Below, piece after piece: positions 27,030 to 33,908 of a DNA stretch of 64,000 nucleotides. How positions within the stretch are numbered: position 1 is the stretch's first letter; each line of letters begins with the position of its first letter. Source of the stretch: Massilia sp. CFBP 13721 (lineage in GTDB: Bacteria; Pseudomonadota; Gammaproteobacteria; Burkholderiales; Burkholderiaceae_D); NCBI RefSeq assembly GCF_014842025.1, contig NZ_JACYUY010000008.1:62001-126000 (forward strand). Direction: 5' to 3'. A program made the translations under genes and the position numbers. The notes beneath the pieces were generated by a model. That model was not told where the DNA came from, did no database searches, and was given only the letters and a program-made list of their open reading frames with translations.

Positions 27030-27382
27030 TTTTTTGCTTTGGCGCCCACTTCCTTCATGTAGGAGCCAACTGCGATATCCAGGACGTTGGGCGCCTGGAA
27101 CATGATTTCCTTGGCTTCCTGATCGCACGGCGCCGGTTGCTTGGCTTCGTCGAGGACGAAGGTCTGGTTCGTCCAACCTTGAGTGATCCGGATCATCGTT
27201 TCCTGGATCTTCTCGTTCGTTGTGATGCCGTCGCTGTTCTTGTTGCTCGCCTGGAATTCATCCACGGTCAGGCGCTCGCAGGTCAGGCTGAAATTGAAGC
27301 GCTTAGTTTTATCGCCGTCCTGCATCTCGAAGATCATTGGGACGCGGACCGTGTCGCCGACTGCCAGTTTGTATTTGCTCAT
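27026..27382 (-). CDS. Tail assembly chaperone (gpG-like)
   Basis: 118 residues from ATG 27382. Sequence MSKYKLAVGDTVRVPMIFEM..., ending MKEVGAKAKN. Position between the major tail protein and the tape measure, size, and the slippery heptamer at its last codons identify it as the G-type chaperone. It should coat the tape measure during tail assembly and is absent from the finished virion. Confidence 0.8.
   Translation of the reverse strand: MSKYKLAVGDTVRVPMIFEMQDGDKTKRFNFSLTCERLTVDEFQASNKNSDGITTNEKIQETMIRITQGWTNQTFVLDEAKQPAPCDQEAKEIMFQAPNVLDIAVGSYMKEVGAKAKN
27029..27035 (-). promoter_or_regulatory. Programmed -1 ribosomal frameshift site A-AAA-AAC
   Basis: Codons on the minus strand are GCA AAA AAC TGA: the canonical X-XXY-YYZ heptamer in the correct phase, immediately before the stop. 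A -1 slip continues as AAA AAA CTG ATT GAA into the open downstream frame, giving a fusion of about 238 residues. GC-rich sequence just downstream could form a stimulatory hairpin. Confidence 0.85.
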
Positions 27383-27452
27383 GTTTCTCATTTCGATAAA
27401 TAGGTGGAGGATGTAGCCGACCAGGTGGCGCAGCAGCGTGCGCCATTCCGGT

Positions 27453-28424
27453 TTACAGGCAGACCAGGCGAATGTCATCGTTGCCGACGACCGGGATGAA
27501 CTTCAGGTCGAAACCGGTATAGCGGATGCCCTGGATGTCGACCTTCTTCGGGTTGGACAGCTGCACGGACGGGCCATAGACCAGGATGCTGTTGCCGGTG
27601 ACCAGGCCGATCTTGAGGGCGACGCTGATCTCTTCGCCGGCGCGAACTTTCGCCAGCATGGCCACTTCCTGGGCGGCGGTGAGCTGCAGTTCGGTCGAGC
27701 CGGTAACTTCACGGTCGCCGATGTCGGCCTCGTTGATGCTCAGGTTCGAATGGAACTCGACCTTGTTGCCGAGGTTGACGTCCAGGCCCGTGCTTGGGTA
27801 GATGTCGCCGCCGGCAACCGCTCCTGCTGCGTAGACGCCGCCGAAGGTCATGTCGACAACGTTTTCCTTGATCATGGCGACCGGCTTTTTCCACGGCGCC
27901 AAGTTGCCGACCACGTTTGGCGTCGCGCTGATTTCACCGGCCACGCCGGTGAATTCATACTTCAGCGACGGCGTGCCGCCCTTCTTCGCCGAGAGGGACA
28001 TGTTGCCCATCGAACCGATGGCTTTGTGCAGGACGCCATCGTCGTAGTAATAGATCGTGGCATCCTTCAGTCCGGTCGAGATCGGCGTGTATTCGACGCG
28101 GTCCGGCACGGTCAGCGCGCCTTCGGCCATGGCACAGGCCATGTTCAGCTTGCCCCAGGCTGGCGGCGTCGCGACGGCGCCCGAGCCGGCCAGTGCCACC
28201 GTGATCTCGATCTTGACGCTGGCCGCGCCCATCAGGTCGGCGCTCGCGCCGAAGAAGCCCTTCATGGCGGGGCTGGCGATTTTCTCGATCTCGAGCGGCG
28301 TGATGGCCATCTCTTGGGCCAGCACCGCGTTTTCGGCACTGGTTGGTGCGGCGTCGGCGCCGGCGATGGTTGCCAGCTTGACCAGGATGACCGTATTGCG
28401 GATGCGACGGGTAGTTGCGGCCAT
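27453..28424 (-). CDS. Major tail (tube) protein
   Basis: 323 residues, starting MAATTRRIRNTVILVKLATIAGAD. Features such as AITPLEIEKIASPAMKGFFGAS, SAKKGGTPSLKYEFTGVAGE and the final GIRYTGFDLKFIPVVGNDDIRL are typical of siphophage major tail subunits. Position before the chaperone pair supports it. It polymerises into the non-contractile tail tube. Followed by a 70-base gap to the chaperone gene. Confidence 0.82.
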   Translation of the reverse strand: MAATTRRIRNTVILVKLATIAGADAAPTSAENAVLAQEMAITPLEIEKIASPAMKGFFGASADLMGAASVKIEITVALAGSGAVATPPAWGKLNMACAMAEGALTVPDRVEYTPISTGLKDATIYYYDDGVLHKAIGSMGNMSLSAKKGGTPSLKYEFTGVAGEISATPNVVGNLAPWKKPVAMIKENVVDMTFGGVYAAGAVAGGDIYPSTGLDVNLGNKVEFHSNLSINEADIGDREVTGSTELQLTAAQEVAMLAKVRAGEEISVALKIGLVTGNSILVYGPSVQLSNPKKVDIQGIRYTGFDLKFIPVVGNDDIRLVCL

Positions 28425-28427
28425 GGC

Positions 28428-28577
28428 TTATTCCTTCACTTCAGCTGCTGGTGGATCGACAGGGTCGTTCGAGACCCACTCCCATTTCGTGCGGTCGAAG
28501 GTCCAGCTGCCGCCGCTCGGAGGCGTCGGGATTGGCCGCGGGTCGGCAGCCACTTGTTCTTCGTTTTTCGTTTTCAT
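28428..28577 (-). CDS. Small phage protein, 49 aa
   Basis: ATG 28577 overlaps the preceding stop (ATGA). Short Pro/Trp-containing sequence (SGGSWTFDRTKWEWV) with acidic tail. Same-direction spacing with only 3 bases to the tail-tube gene supports expression. Similar mini-proteins of unknown role occur at this point in other siphophage head-tail regions. Confidence 0.5.
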   Translation of the reverse strand: MKTKNEEQVAADPRPIPTPPSGGSWTFDRTKWEWVSNDPVDPPAAEVKE

Positions 28578-29020
28578 TCTTGCTCCAGGGTGGAATTGCT
28601 GGTTCGGTGTTCTGCGATGTACGTGATGCGCACCCATCCCGTTTTCTTTCCGTCGGATGTGTTCTCGGCCTCAACGCCTGCGATCGCCAAATCGCCCACA
28701 ACGCCGCCGAGCGTTGCGTCCGCTGCCAGTCGCTCGTACACCGCTTCGAGCAGCGGGTCGACGGCGAGGTCGCCCGTCTCCGTGACGCTGCGCGCGAAGC
28801 ACTCGACGGTGATCCGGCTGCTCCAGTCGATCGGGCCACCGTGCATGACGCCGCGGTTCGGCAGCGCTTGGTCGAACTGCACGCTAATAGCGCGGTCGAG
28901 CGAATCGGGAATAGCGTTCGAACGCGCGCGGTAGATGGCGTCGCACACGGCTGGAGCTTCCGACAGCCGGGACACCACTGCGGCGACGATGCCCGAAAAT
29001 GCCGTCGTCACTGGGCGCAC
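28574..29020 (-). CDS. Tail terminator / minor tail protein candidate
   Basis: 148 residues: VVSRLSEAPAVCDAIYRAR ... VECFARSVTETGDLAVDPLLEAVYERLAADATLGGVVGDLAIAGVEAE. This alpha-beta pattern, with a conserved helix around 90-115, is that of lambda gpU or HK97 gp10-type head-tail connection proteins. Assigned by order (after the connector, before the tail tube). It starts 13 bases inside the preceding gene. Confidence 0.62.
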   Translation of the reverse strand: MRPVTTAFSGIVAAVVSRLSEAPAVCDAIYRARSNAIPDSLDRAISVQFDQALPNRGVMHGGPIDWSSRITVECFARSVTETGDLAVDPLLEAVYERLAADATLGGVVGDLAIAGVEAENTSDGKKTGWVRITYIAEHRTSNSTLEQE

Positions 29021-29304
29021 TCCACGGTCAGGATCGTCATGCCGGTGCCGTCGGGAGCAGGCAGGACGATCACGTAGGGCACGCCGTTAATTTCGATGAG
29101 TTCGTCCACCAGGTTCGCCGGCAGGCCCGCACTGGCGACCTTGACGGTCGGGCTGGTGTCCGCCGCCCCCGGACCGCCGCCAACGACAACAGACGGACAC
29201 TGGAAAATCCCAGGCACGACCGTGCCAGCGATGCGCACCTCGGCGTTGGCCAGGTGCCGCATGATGGCGGCGTTGGTGACGGCTTCGATGGCGGCGAAGT
29301 TCAT
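29008..29304 (-). CDS. Head-tail connector protein candidate (gpFII-like)
   Basis: 98 residues: MNFAAIEAVTNAAIMRHLANAEVRIAG, then a beta-rich domain ending PAPDGTGMTILTVEC. The size and layout, a short N-terminal helix plus beta barrel, match lambda gpFII-type head-tail connectors, and the gene order capsid / DUF2190 / this / terminator fits. No direct motif. Confidence 0.62.
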   Translation of the reverse strand: MNFAAIEAVTNAAIMRHLANAEVRIAGTVVPGIFQCPSVVVGGGPGAADTSPTVKVASAGLPANLVDELIEINGVPYVIVLPAPDGTGMTILTVECAQ

Positions 29305-29311
29305 GGGCGAC

Positions 29312-29644
29312 TTAGCGGATCACGCCGTCGAGGCAGACGCGCGCGACGCTCGCCGCCCCGCCTTTGGCTTCGGTCAGGGCGCCGACCAGCGTATTGCCGG
29401 CAGCGGTCGTGGTGATCTTGCGGGCGGCGTTGTCCCAATAGACCTTGGCGCCCTGGGCGGCCGCGTCGGCGGTGACAGCGGTGATGTCGAAGACGCCTTC
29501 ACGGTCGATCTCGACAGGCTGGCCCTGGAGCGCGTCGCCCGCAGCGATGCCGAACAACGCGCCGACCAGCACGCCCATGCCGCCACTGAGGCCGTATGGG
29601 GCGGTGACGGTGATGACGCGGCCCTTCTGAATTTTGTTGCGCAT
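29312..29644 (-). CDS. DUF2190 capsid cement (decoration) protein
   Basis: 110 residues: GRVITVTAPYGLSGGMGVLVGALFGIAAGDALQGQPVEIDREGVFDITAVTA, the DUF2190 signature. Family members sit on the outer capsid lattice and stabilise expanded heads. Position right after the capsid gene agrees. Confidence 0.85.
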   Translation of the reverse strand: MRNKIQKGRVITVTAPYGLSGGMGVLVGALFGIAAGDALQGQPVEIDREGVFDITAVTADAAAQGAKVYWDNAARKITTTAAGNTLVGALTEAKGGAASVARVCLDGVIR

Positions 29645-29680
29645 ATGGTTTCCCTAGTTGATGGTTTCGGTGAAGCGCGC

Positions 29681-31747
29681 TTACGCAGCGGCGCCCTTGT
29701 ACAGGCCGCGGTGGTCGACCGCCTTGGCGGCGAAGTCGAGGCGGCATTTCCAGGTGACGCCGTCGACCTCGAAGCCGGCCTGGCTTTCGATGACCGGACC
29801 TTCGGCCCCGTCCAGGTAGCAGTACTCGACGGTGTCGATCTGGCTGTTGTTGCTGGCCAGGTACCATTCCTTGTCGCTGGCGCCGTCCAAGATCGGCTCG
29901 ACGATCGGCTCGACCGCGGTGCGGCCGCCGCTGCGGAATTCGTTGATATCGCCCTGCTTGGCCGGCACGTAGTTCGCACTGGTGAGCTGGTAGGCATCCT
30001 GCTCGAGCGAGACCGGCACGATCAGGAAGTTCGGCGACAGGTTCAGTTCTTCGCCCTGCAGGCCCTTCTGCAGGCGCATCGCGGTGCGGCCCGCCTTCAG
30101 CGCGGACAGCTGCAGTGCCGAGCCGAGGCCGGTGCCGAGGTTCTTGTGGTCCTCGTGGAACAGGGCCTTGCTGTCGCCCATCGCAGGGTTGGCGGTCAGC
30201 TGGCTGTACACCAGACGGTTCTCCAGGCGGCTCGAGCTTGCGCCGAACGCGGTCACCAGGCGCTCGAAGGCGCGCAGGTCGTCGTTGATGATGGCTTGGC
30301 GGGTGAGCGACACCATGCGGCCATAGGTGACCAGCGCGTAGCTGGTGGCGCCGTCGACCATCGTGCCGTACTTGAACTCGCCGTGCTCGTTGGTGCGCAG
30401 CAGTTCCGGTGCGCCGGACAGCTGGACGATGTTGATGTTCTTGAAGTCCGGCGCGTTCGGCGCGCGGCGGGCCCAGCGCGTGTAGGTGCCCTGGTTTTCT
30501 TCATAGGCCGAGCGCATGCGCTTGTTCGCCACGTTGGCGAAGATGTTCGCGAAGTCGCTGGTGCCGTGCATGCCAGAACGGTATTGCAGCACTTCGGTGG
30601 CCAGGCGCAGGCGATCCATGCCGCGGGTCTGGATGCCACGCGATTCGAGGAAGTCGCGGCCGATTTCGAGCAAGCTCATGCCGCGGTACTGGCGGCCGTT
30701 GTCGGTGAGCTGGGCGCCTGCGTGCACGCGGTGCATCATCGCTTCTTCGATGCCGGCCATGCGCACCTGCTGCTCGTCGCCCACGACCTGGATGCGGGTG
30801 TTGTGGTGGCCGCCGGCCGCAGCGTCGTTGCGGGCGAGCTCGTCAAGCACAGCCTGGCGCGCTTGGTCGACGGAATTGCCGCCGCGGATCAGACCAGCAG
30901 CCAGGTTGCTGACGTTGTGCCGGACGCACATCTCGGTGATCTCCGCAGCGCGGGTGGCAGCGTCGTCGGCTGCCGGCGCAGCAGTTGGTGGCGTGGCGGC
31001 TGCTGCCGGCGCCGGTGCTGGTGCGGCTGGTGCGGCGGAACGGGTTGCATCGGTAGGCGCTTGATTCGAGGCGCCCGACGTGGTCGTGGTCATAAGATCT
31101 TCCTGGGATGGTGGGACGGACAATTGGGCGGGCGCCCGGGTAGTAAATTCGCAGTGCACGCCGTTCGCCGGCTGGCTGCGCGTGCTCGCGTCGGCATCGG
31201 CCGGGACGGTGACGAAACTGATCTCGTACGGCTGCCAGCTGACGGCGCGGTAGAGCGGCATGTTGACGCCGTCGGTGCGGTCGATGGCACGGGTAATTTC
31301 GTATTTGGTGACGTTGTAGCCGAAGCTGATCGATCGAATGATGCCGGCCTTGATGTCGGCAACGATGCCGGCCATCTCAGCACGGGTAGACAGGCGCAGC
31401 GTCGCGCGGCCTTCGCCGTCAGCGATGCTTGCCCGGGTGGCGATACCGATGATTGAGGCGACGCCACCGTAGACGCGATGGCCGTCGAGCACCTGGACAG
31501 TGCCGGCATCGAAGCGCGACATATCGACCGCTTCCGGCGTAACAGCCAGCTCCTCTTCGTAGGCAGTTTCGGTCCACCAGTCGTAGCGGCGCACACGCGA
31601 GCCGGTCGTCCATACGACCTCGACGGTGTTCTCGGCTTCATTGAAGGTGGTCGGAACCAGCGTTGCCTCGCGCATGACCGAAGGCATGGTGCGCGCATCG
31701 CCGGCAGACCGGGTGGCGTTTTGCGGGTGGGTGGTGGGCGTCGTCAT
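29681..31747 (-). CDS. Prohead protease / major capsid fusion protein
   Basis: 688 residues from ATG 31747. Residues about 20-190 form an S78/HK97-type prohead protease, with LDGHR (catalytic His) and GIIRSISFGYNV (catalytic Ser). An Ala/Pro-rich linker (about 215-260) and a helical scaffold-like segment (DDAATRAAEITEMCVRHN...) follow, then the HK97-fold capsid (about 300-688, FANVANKRMRSAYEENQG...). Single-chain fusions of protease, delta domain and capsid are known in some prophages and presumably self-process. Preceded by stem-loop copy B, 20 bases upstream. Confidence 0.9.
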   Translation of the reverse strand: MTTPTTHPQNATRSAGDARTMPSVMREATLVPTTFNEAENTVEVVWTTGSRVRRYDWWTETAYEEELAVTPEAVDMSRFDAGTVQVLDGHRVYGGVASIIGIATRASIADGEGRATLRLSTRAEMAGIVADIKAGIIRSISFGYNVTKYEITRAIDRTDGVNMPLYRAVSWQPYEISFVTVPADADASTRSQPANGVHCEFTTRAPAQLSVPPSQEDLMTTTTSGASNQAPTDATRSAAPAAPAPAPAAAATPPTAAPAADDAATRAAEITEMCVRHNVSNLAAGLIRGGNSVDQARQAVLDELARNDAAAGGHHNTRIQVVGDEQQVRMAGIEEAMMHRVHAGAQLTDNGRQYRGMSLLEIGRDFLESRGIQTRGMDRLRLATEVLQYRSGMHGTSDFANIFANVANKRMRSAYEENQGTYTRWARRAPNAPDFKNINIVQLSGAPELLRTNEHGEFKYGTMVDGATSYALVTYGRMVSLTRQAIINDDLRAFERLVTAFGASSSRLENRLVYSQLTANPAMGDSKALFHEDHKNLGTGLGSALQLSALKAGRTAMRLQKGLQGEELNLSPNFLIVPVSLEQDAYQLTSANYVPAKQGDINEFRSGGRTAVEPIVEPILDGASDKEWYLASNNSQIDTVEYCYLDGAEGPVIESQAGFEVDGVTWKCRLDFAAKAVDHRGLYKGAAA

Positions 31748-31767
31748 GCACCCATTCTGCGGATTGC

Positions 31768-31798
31768 GTTGTCTCAATTCTCGGAAAACTGAGACAAC
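31768..31798 (-). repeat. Late-operon stem-loop, copy B
   Basis: Arms GTTGTCTCAATT / AACTGAGACAAC with loop CTCGGAA. The one non-matching pair (A31777/C31789 on plus) becomes a U-G wobble in RNA made from the minus strand, the operon's sense strand. Sits between the portal stop and the protease-capsid start. Confidence 0.85.
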
Positions 31799-31813
31799 TT
31801 TTCCGACAGACAA

Positions 31814-33286
31814 TCAGACCTGTTTCGCAGGCTTGTCCTGGGCGCCTTGCTCGGTCGGCATGTTCCCGCGCTGCATGAACAGCAGCACGTCGAGGATGCC
31901 TCTTCCCTGGAGATCCTTGATGTCGGACTCAAGCTCGGCGAACACCACCTTCGGGTCGTATCCGCGCTGCCGCAATTTCTCGCTGATGCTCGACAGGCCC
32001 GCTCCGATCTCGGCCAGGTCTGCCTTTACATCCTGCTCGGGGTTCACGTAATCCCACTTCGGCGGGCTGAAGTCGACCGACTTGTCGCGGCTTTTTACCT
32101 TGCCGGCCAGGTAGGCCGCTTCGACGAACGCGCCCCACAGCGGTTCGAGCAGCTTCGGGATCAGGACCAGCCACTGCAGCTGCTGGACCGAGCGCCGGAA
32201 GTCGAGCAGGCGCACGCGCGCGCTGCTGAAGTTCACGCCGCTCATGTCGCCGGTCAGCATCTCGTAGGGCACGCCGATGCCGGCGGCGATCAGGTGCAGC
32301 TGGTACTTGACGTAGTCGACATAGCCAGGCGCCGCCTTCGGCTCGACAACGGTGAAGTTCATCCCGGCCGGCATGCCGACGACGGTGCCGCCGCCCAGGT
32401 CGCCCAGGTCACGCGCGCCCTGGCCCTCGCCGGCGCCGCCCAGCCCGGCGGGGTTTTCCATCTGGGTCATGTCGCCACTGGCCAGGACCGACAGGCGCGT
32501 CTCCAGGTTCTTGCGCGCCAGCTCGGCGTCCTCGTACAGCTGCAGGTCGCGTACGCGCGAAATCACCGACGCGAAGCGCGAGAAGCCGCGGCCCTGCCCT
32601 GGCCGCTCGGGCGAAAACAGATGCACGATGACGTCGGCCGAGACGCGCTGGCTTTGCGCACGCCCGCGCACGGTGCTCACCTCGCCAGGATGCTGGTCCC
32701 ACAGCCAGTACGCCGCCACTGCGCCGAGCGGGCTGTACTCGATGCCGTTGATGATCGTGTTGCTTTGGTAGGTGCCGGTCTTGCTGTCGTCGAGCCAATC
32801 GATTTCCAGCAACTGCAGCTGCAGCGGTACCGGCAAGCCATCCGAAGCACGCCGCCAGCGCAGGCGCACCAGCACCTCGCCGTCCTGCTCCATCGCCGTG
32901 TCGGCCGCCTTGGTCAAGCCGAAGAAATCGAAACGACCGTCGGCGTCACAGACCTTGGACCATTCCGCGAACAGCTTGTTAAGGACGTCCTTCTCGCGCC
33001 CGGTGGCGCGCGGCAGGATGCCGGTGCCGACCGCGGCAGAGACCAGGCCTTCCAGGCCGGCGCGGATGTAGGGCACGTTCTGCACCAGGGCGCGGGCCTT
33101 GGTGCGCACGGTGCGGGCGTCGGCCTTGTGGTCGGCATTCGCGCTCGCGCCCGCGCGCCGTGGCCGCCAGGTGTCGCGCGGGCTGGCCGCTTCGTACGCG
33201 CGGGCCAGCTGCTGGCGGGCGAAGTGCCGGGCGATGCCGGCGTGCGGGCTGACCCAGCCGACGATCCGGTCGAGAACGTTCGGCAT
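31814..33286 (-). CDS. Portal protein, lambda family
   Basis: 490 residues. The dodecameric DNA gate of the capsid. Typical lambda-portal stretches: TKARALVQNVPYIRAGLEGLVSAAVGTGI, AEWSKVCDADGRFDFFGLTKAADTAMEQDGEVLVRLRWRR, VIHLFSPERPGQGRGFS, GVPYEMLTGDMSGVNFSSARVRLLDFRRSVQQLQWL. ATGA overlap with gpW upstream. Confidence 0.95.
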   Translation of the reverse strand: MPNVLDRIVGWVSPHAGIARHFARQQLARAYEAASPRDTWRPRRAGASANADHKADARTVRTKARALVQNVPYIRAGLEGLVSAAVGTGILPRATGREKDVLNKLFAEWSKVCDADGRFDFFGLTKAADTAMEQDGEVLVRLRWRRASDGLPVPLQLQLLEIDWLDDSKTGTYQSNTIINGIEYSPLGAVAAYWLWDQHPGEVSTVRGRAQSQRVSADVIVHLFSPERPGQGRGFSRFASVISRVRDLQLYEDAELARKNLETRLSVLASGDMTQMENPAGLGGAGEGQGARDLGDLGGGTVVGMPAGMNFTVVEPKAAPGYVDYVKYQLHLIAAGIGVPYEMLTGDMSGVNFSSARVRLLDFRRSVQQLQWLVLIPKLLEPLWGAFVEAAYLAGKVKSRDKSVDFSPPKWDYVNPEQDVKADLAEIGAGLSSISEKLRQRGYDPKVVFAELESDIKDLQGRGILDVLLFMQRGNMPTEQGAQDKPAKQV

Positions 33287-33498
33287 CAGTCGCCCCTGGA
33301 GGTGGTGAAGTTGAAGCGGAAGACGCCCGGGCCGCGGGTGCGGCCCGCCGCGTTGACCACCGTCGCGACGTGGTTGCGCGCGGCGATCAGGGCGGCGGTG
33401 GTCTGGTAGGTAATTTTGCGCCCGTCGAATTCCACCGACAGCGTGCCGGAGGCGATTGCGGAATCGAGCGCGTCGAGGTCAGTTTGGGAGAGGGCCAT
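33286..33498 (-). CDS. gpW-like head-tail joining protein
   Basis: 70 residues: LSQTDLDALDSAIASGTLSVEFDGRKITYQTTAALIAARNHV. This is the gpW pattern (two helices and a beta hairpin), ending in a basic RFNFTTSRGD tail. It fits between terminase and portal as in lambda. The start lies 23 bases downstream of stem-loop copy C. Confidence 0.85.
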   Translation of the reverse strand: MALSQTDLDALDSAIASGTLSVEFDGRKITYQTTAALIAARNHVATVVNAAGRTRGPGVFRFNFTTSRGD

Positions 33499-33521
33499 GC
33501 CGCCAAGGGTAGCGGCCGGGC

Positions 33522-33548
33522 TGTCTCAGTTCTCGGAAAACTGAGACA
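33522..33548 (-). repeat. Late-operon stem-loop, copy C
   Basis: Arms TGTCTCAGTT / AACTGAGACA with the same loop CTCGGAA. Relative to copy A the pair A-T has become G-C, a compensatory change. The element ends one base before the stop codon of the Mor-family gene and precedes gpW. Confidence 0.85.
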
Positions 33549-33908
33549 TTATTTCTTTCCGCCATCCTGCTTGATGATCCGGTACACCGTCGCACGCCCG
33601 ATGTTCAGCCGGCGCGCCACCTCGGCGGCGTTGCGACCGTTGAACATGGCCAGGACCTCTTTCGTGATCCGCTCACGTTGCGCGATCGAGCGCTGCGGGA
33701 TGTAGATCTCGATGCCGCTGAACTCGCGCCTGACCTCTTCCTTCAACACGGCCGCGCGCGGCGCGAAGTCCGGAAACTCGGCAGCGATGAACGCGAAGAT
33801 GGCGTCGACCAGGTCGGGGTTGCTGAAGACCTCGTTCGCTACCACTGCCTCCCCACAGGCCGGCGCGGCATGCTGGTGGTCGACGTGGGTTTCGGTGTTG
33901 GCGGCCAT
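33549..33908 (-). CDS. Mor-family transcription activator-like protein
   Basis: 119 residues from ATG 33908. The middle has SGIEIYIPQRSIAQRERI, and the C-terminal NAAEVARRLNIGRATVYRIIKQ is a helix-turn-helix, together the Mor/C activator pattern of Mu-like phages. In Mu these proteins switch on middle or late promoters. Here the gene lies inside the packaging-head operon, its 5' 70 bases overlap the 3' end of the terminase gene in another frame, and a conserved dyad follows directly. A late-gene regulator role is inferred. Confidence 0.75.
   Translation of the reverse strand: MAANTETHVDHQHAAPACGEAVVANEVFSNPDLVDAIFAFIAAEFPDFAPRAAVLKEEVRREFSGIEIYIPQRSIAQRERITKEVLAMFNGRNAAEVARRLNIGRATVYRIIKQDGGKK

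Noticed and set aside
29096-31456. 786-codon plus-strand frame opposite capsid and connector genes
   Set aside because: Mirror frame of GC-rich capsid genes, low-complexity Val/Arg/Gly composition. The same applies to 16441-17865, 21260-23170, 31847-33409, 33926-35986 and 37684-40170.
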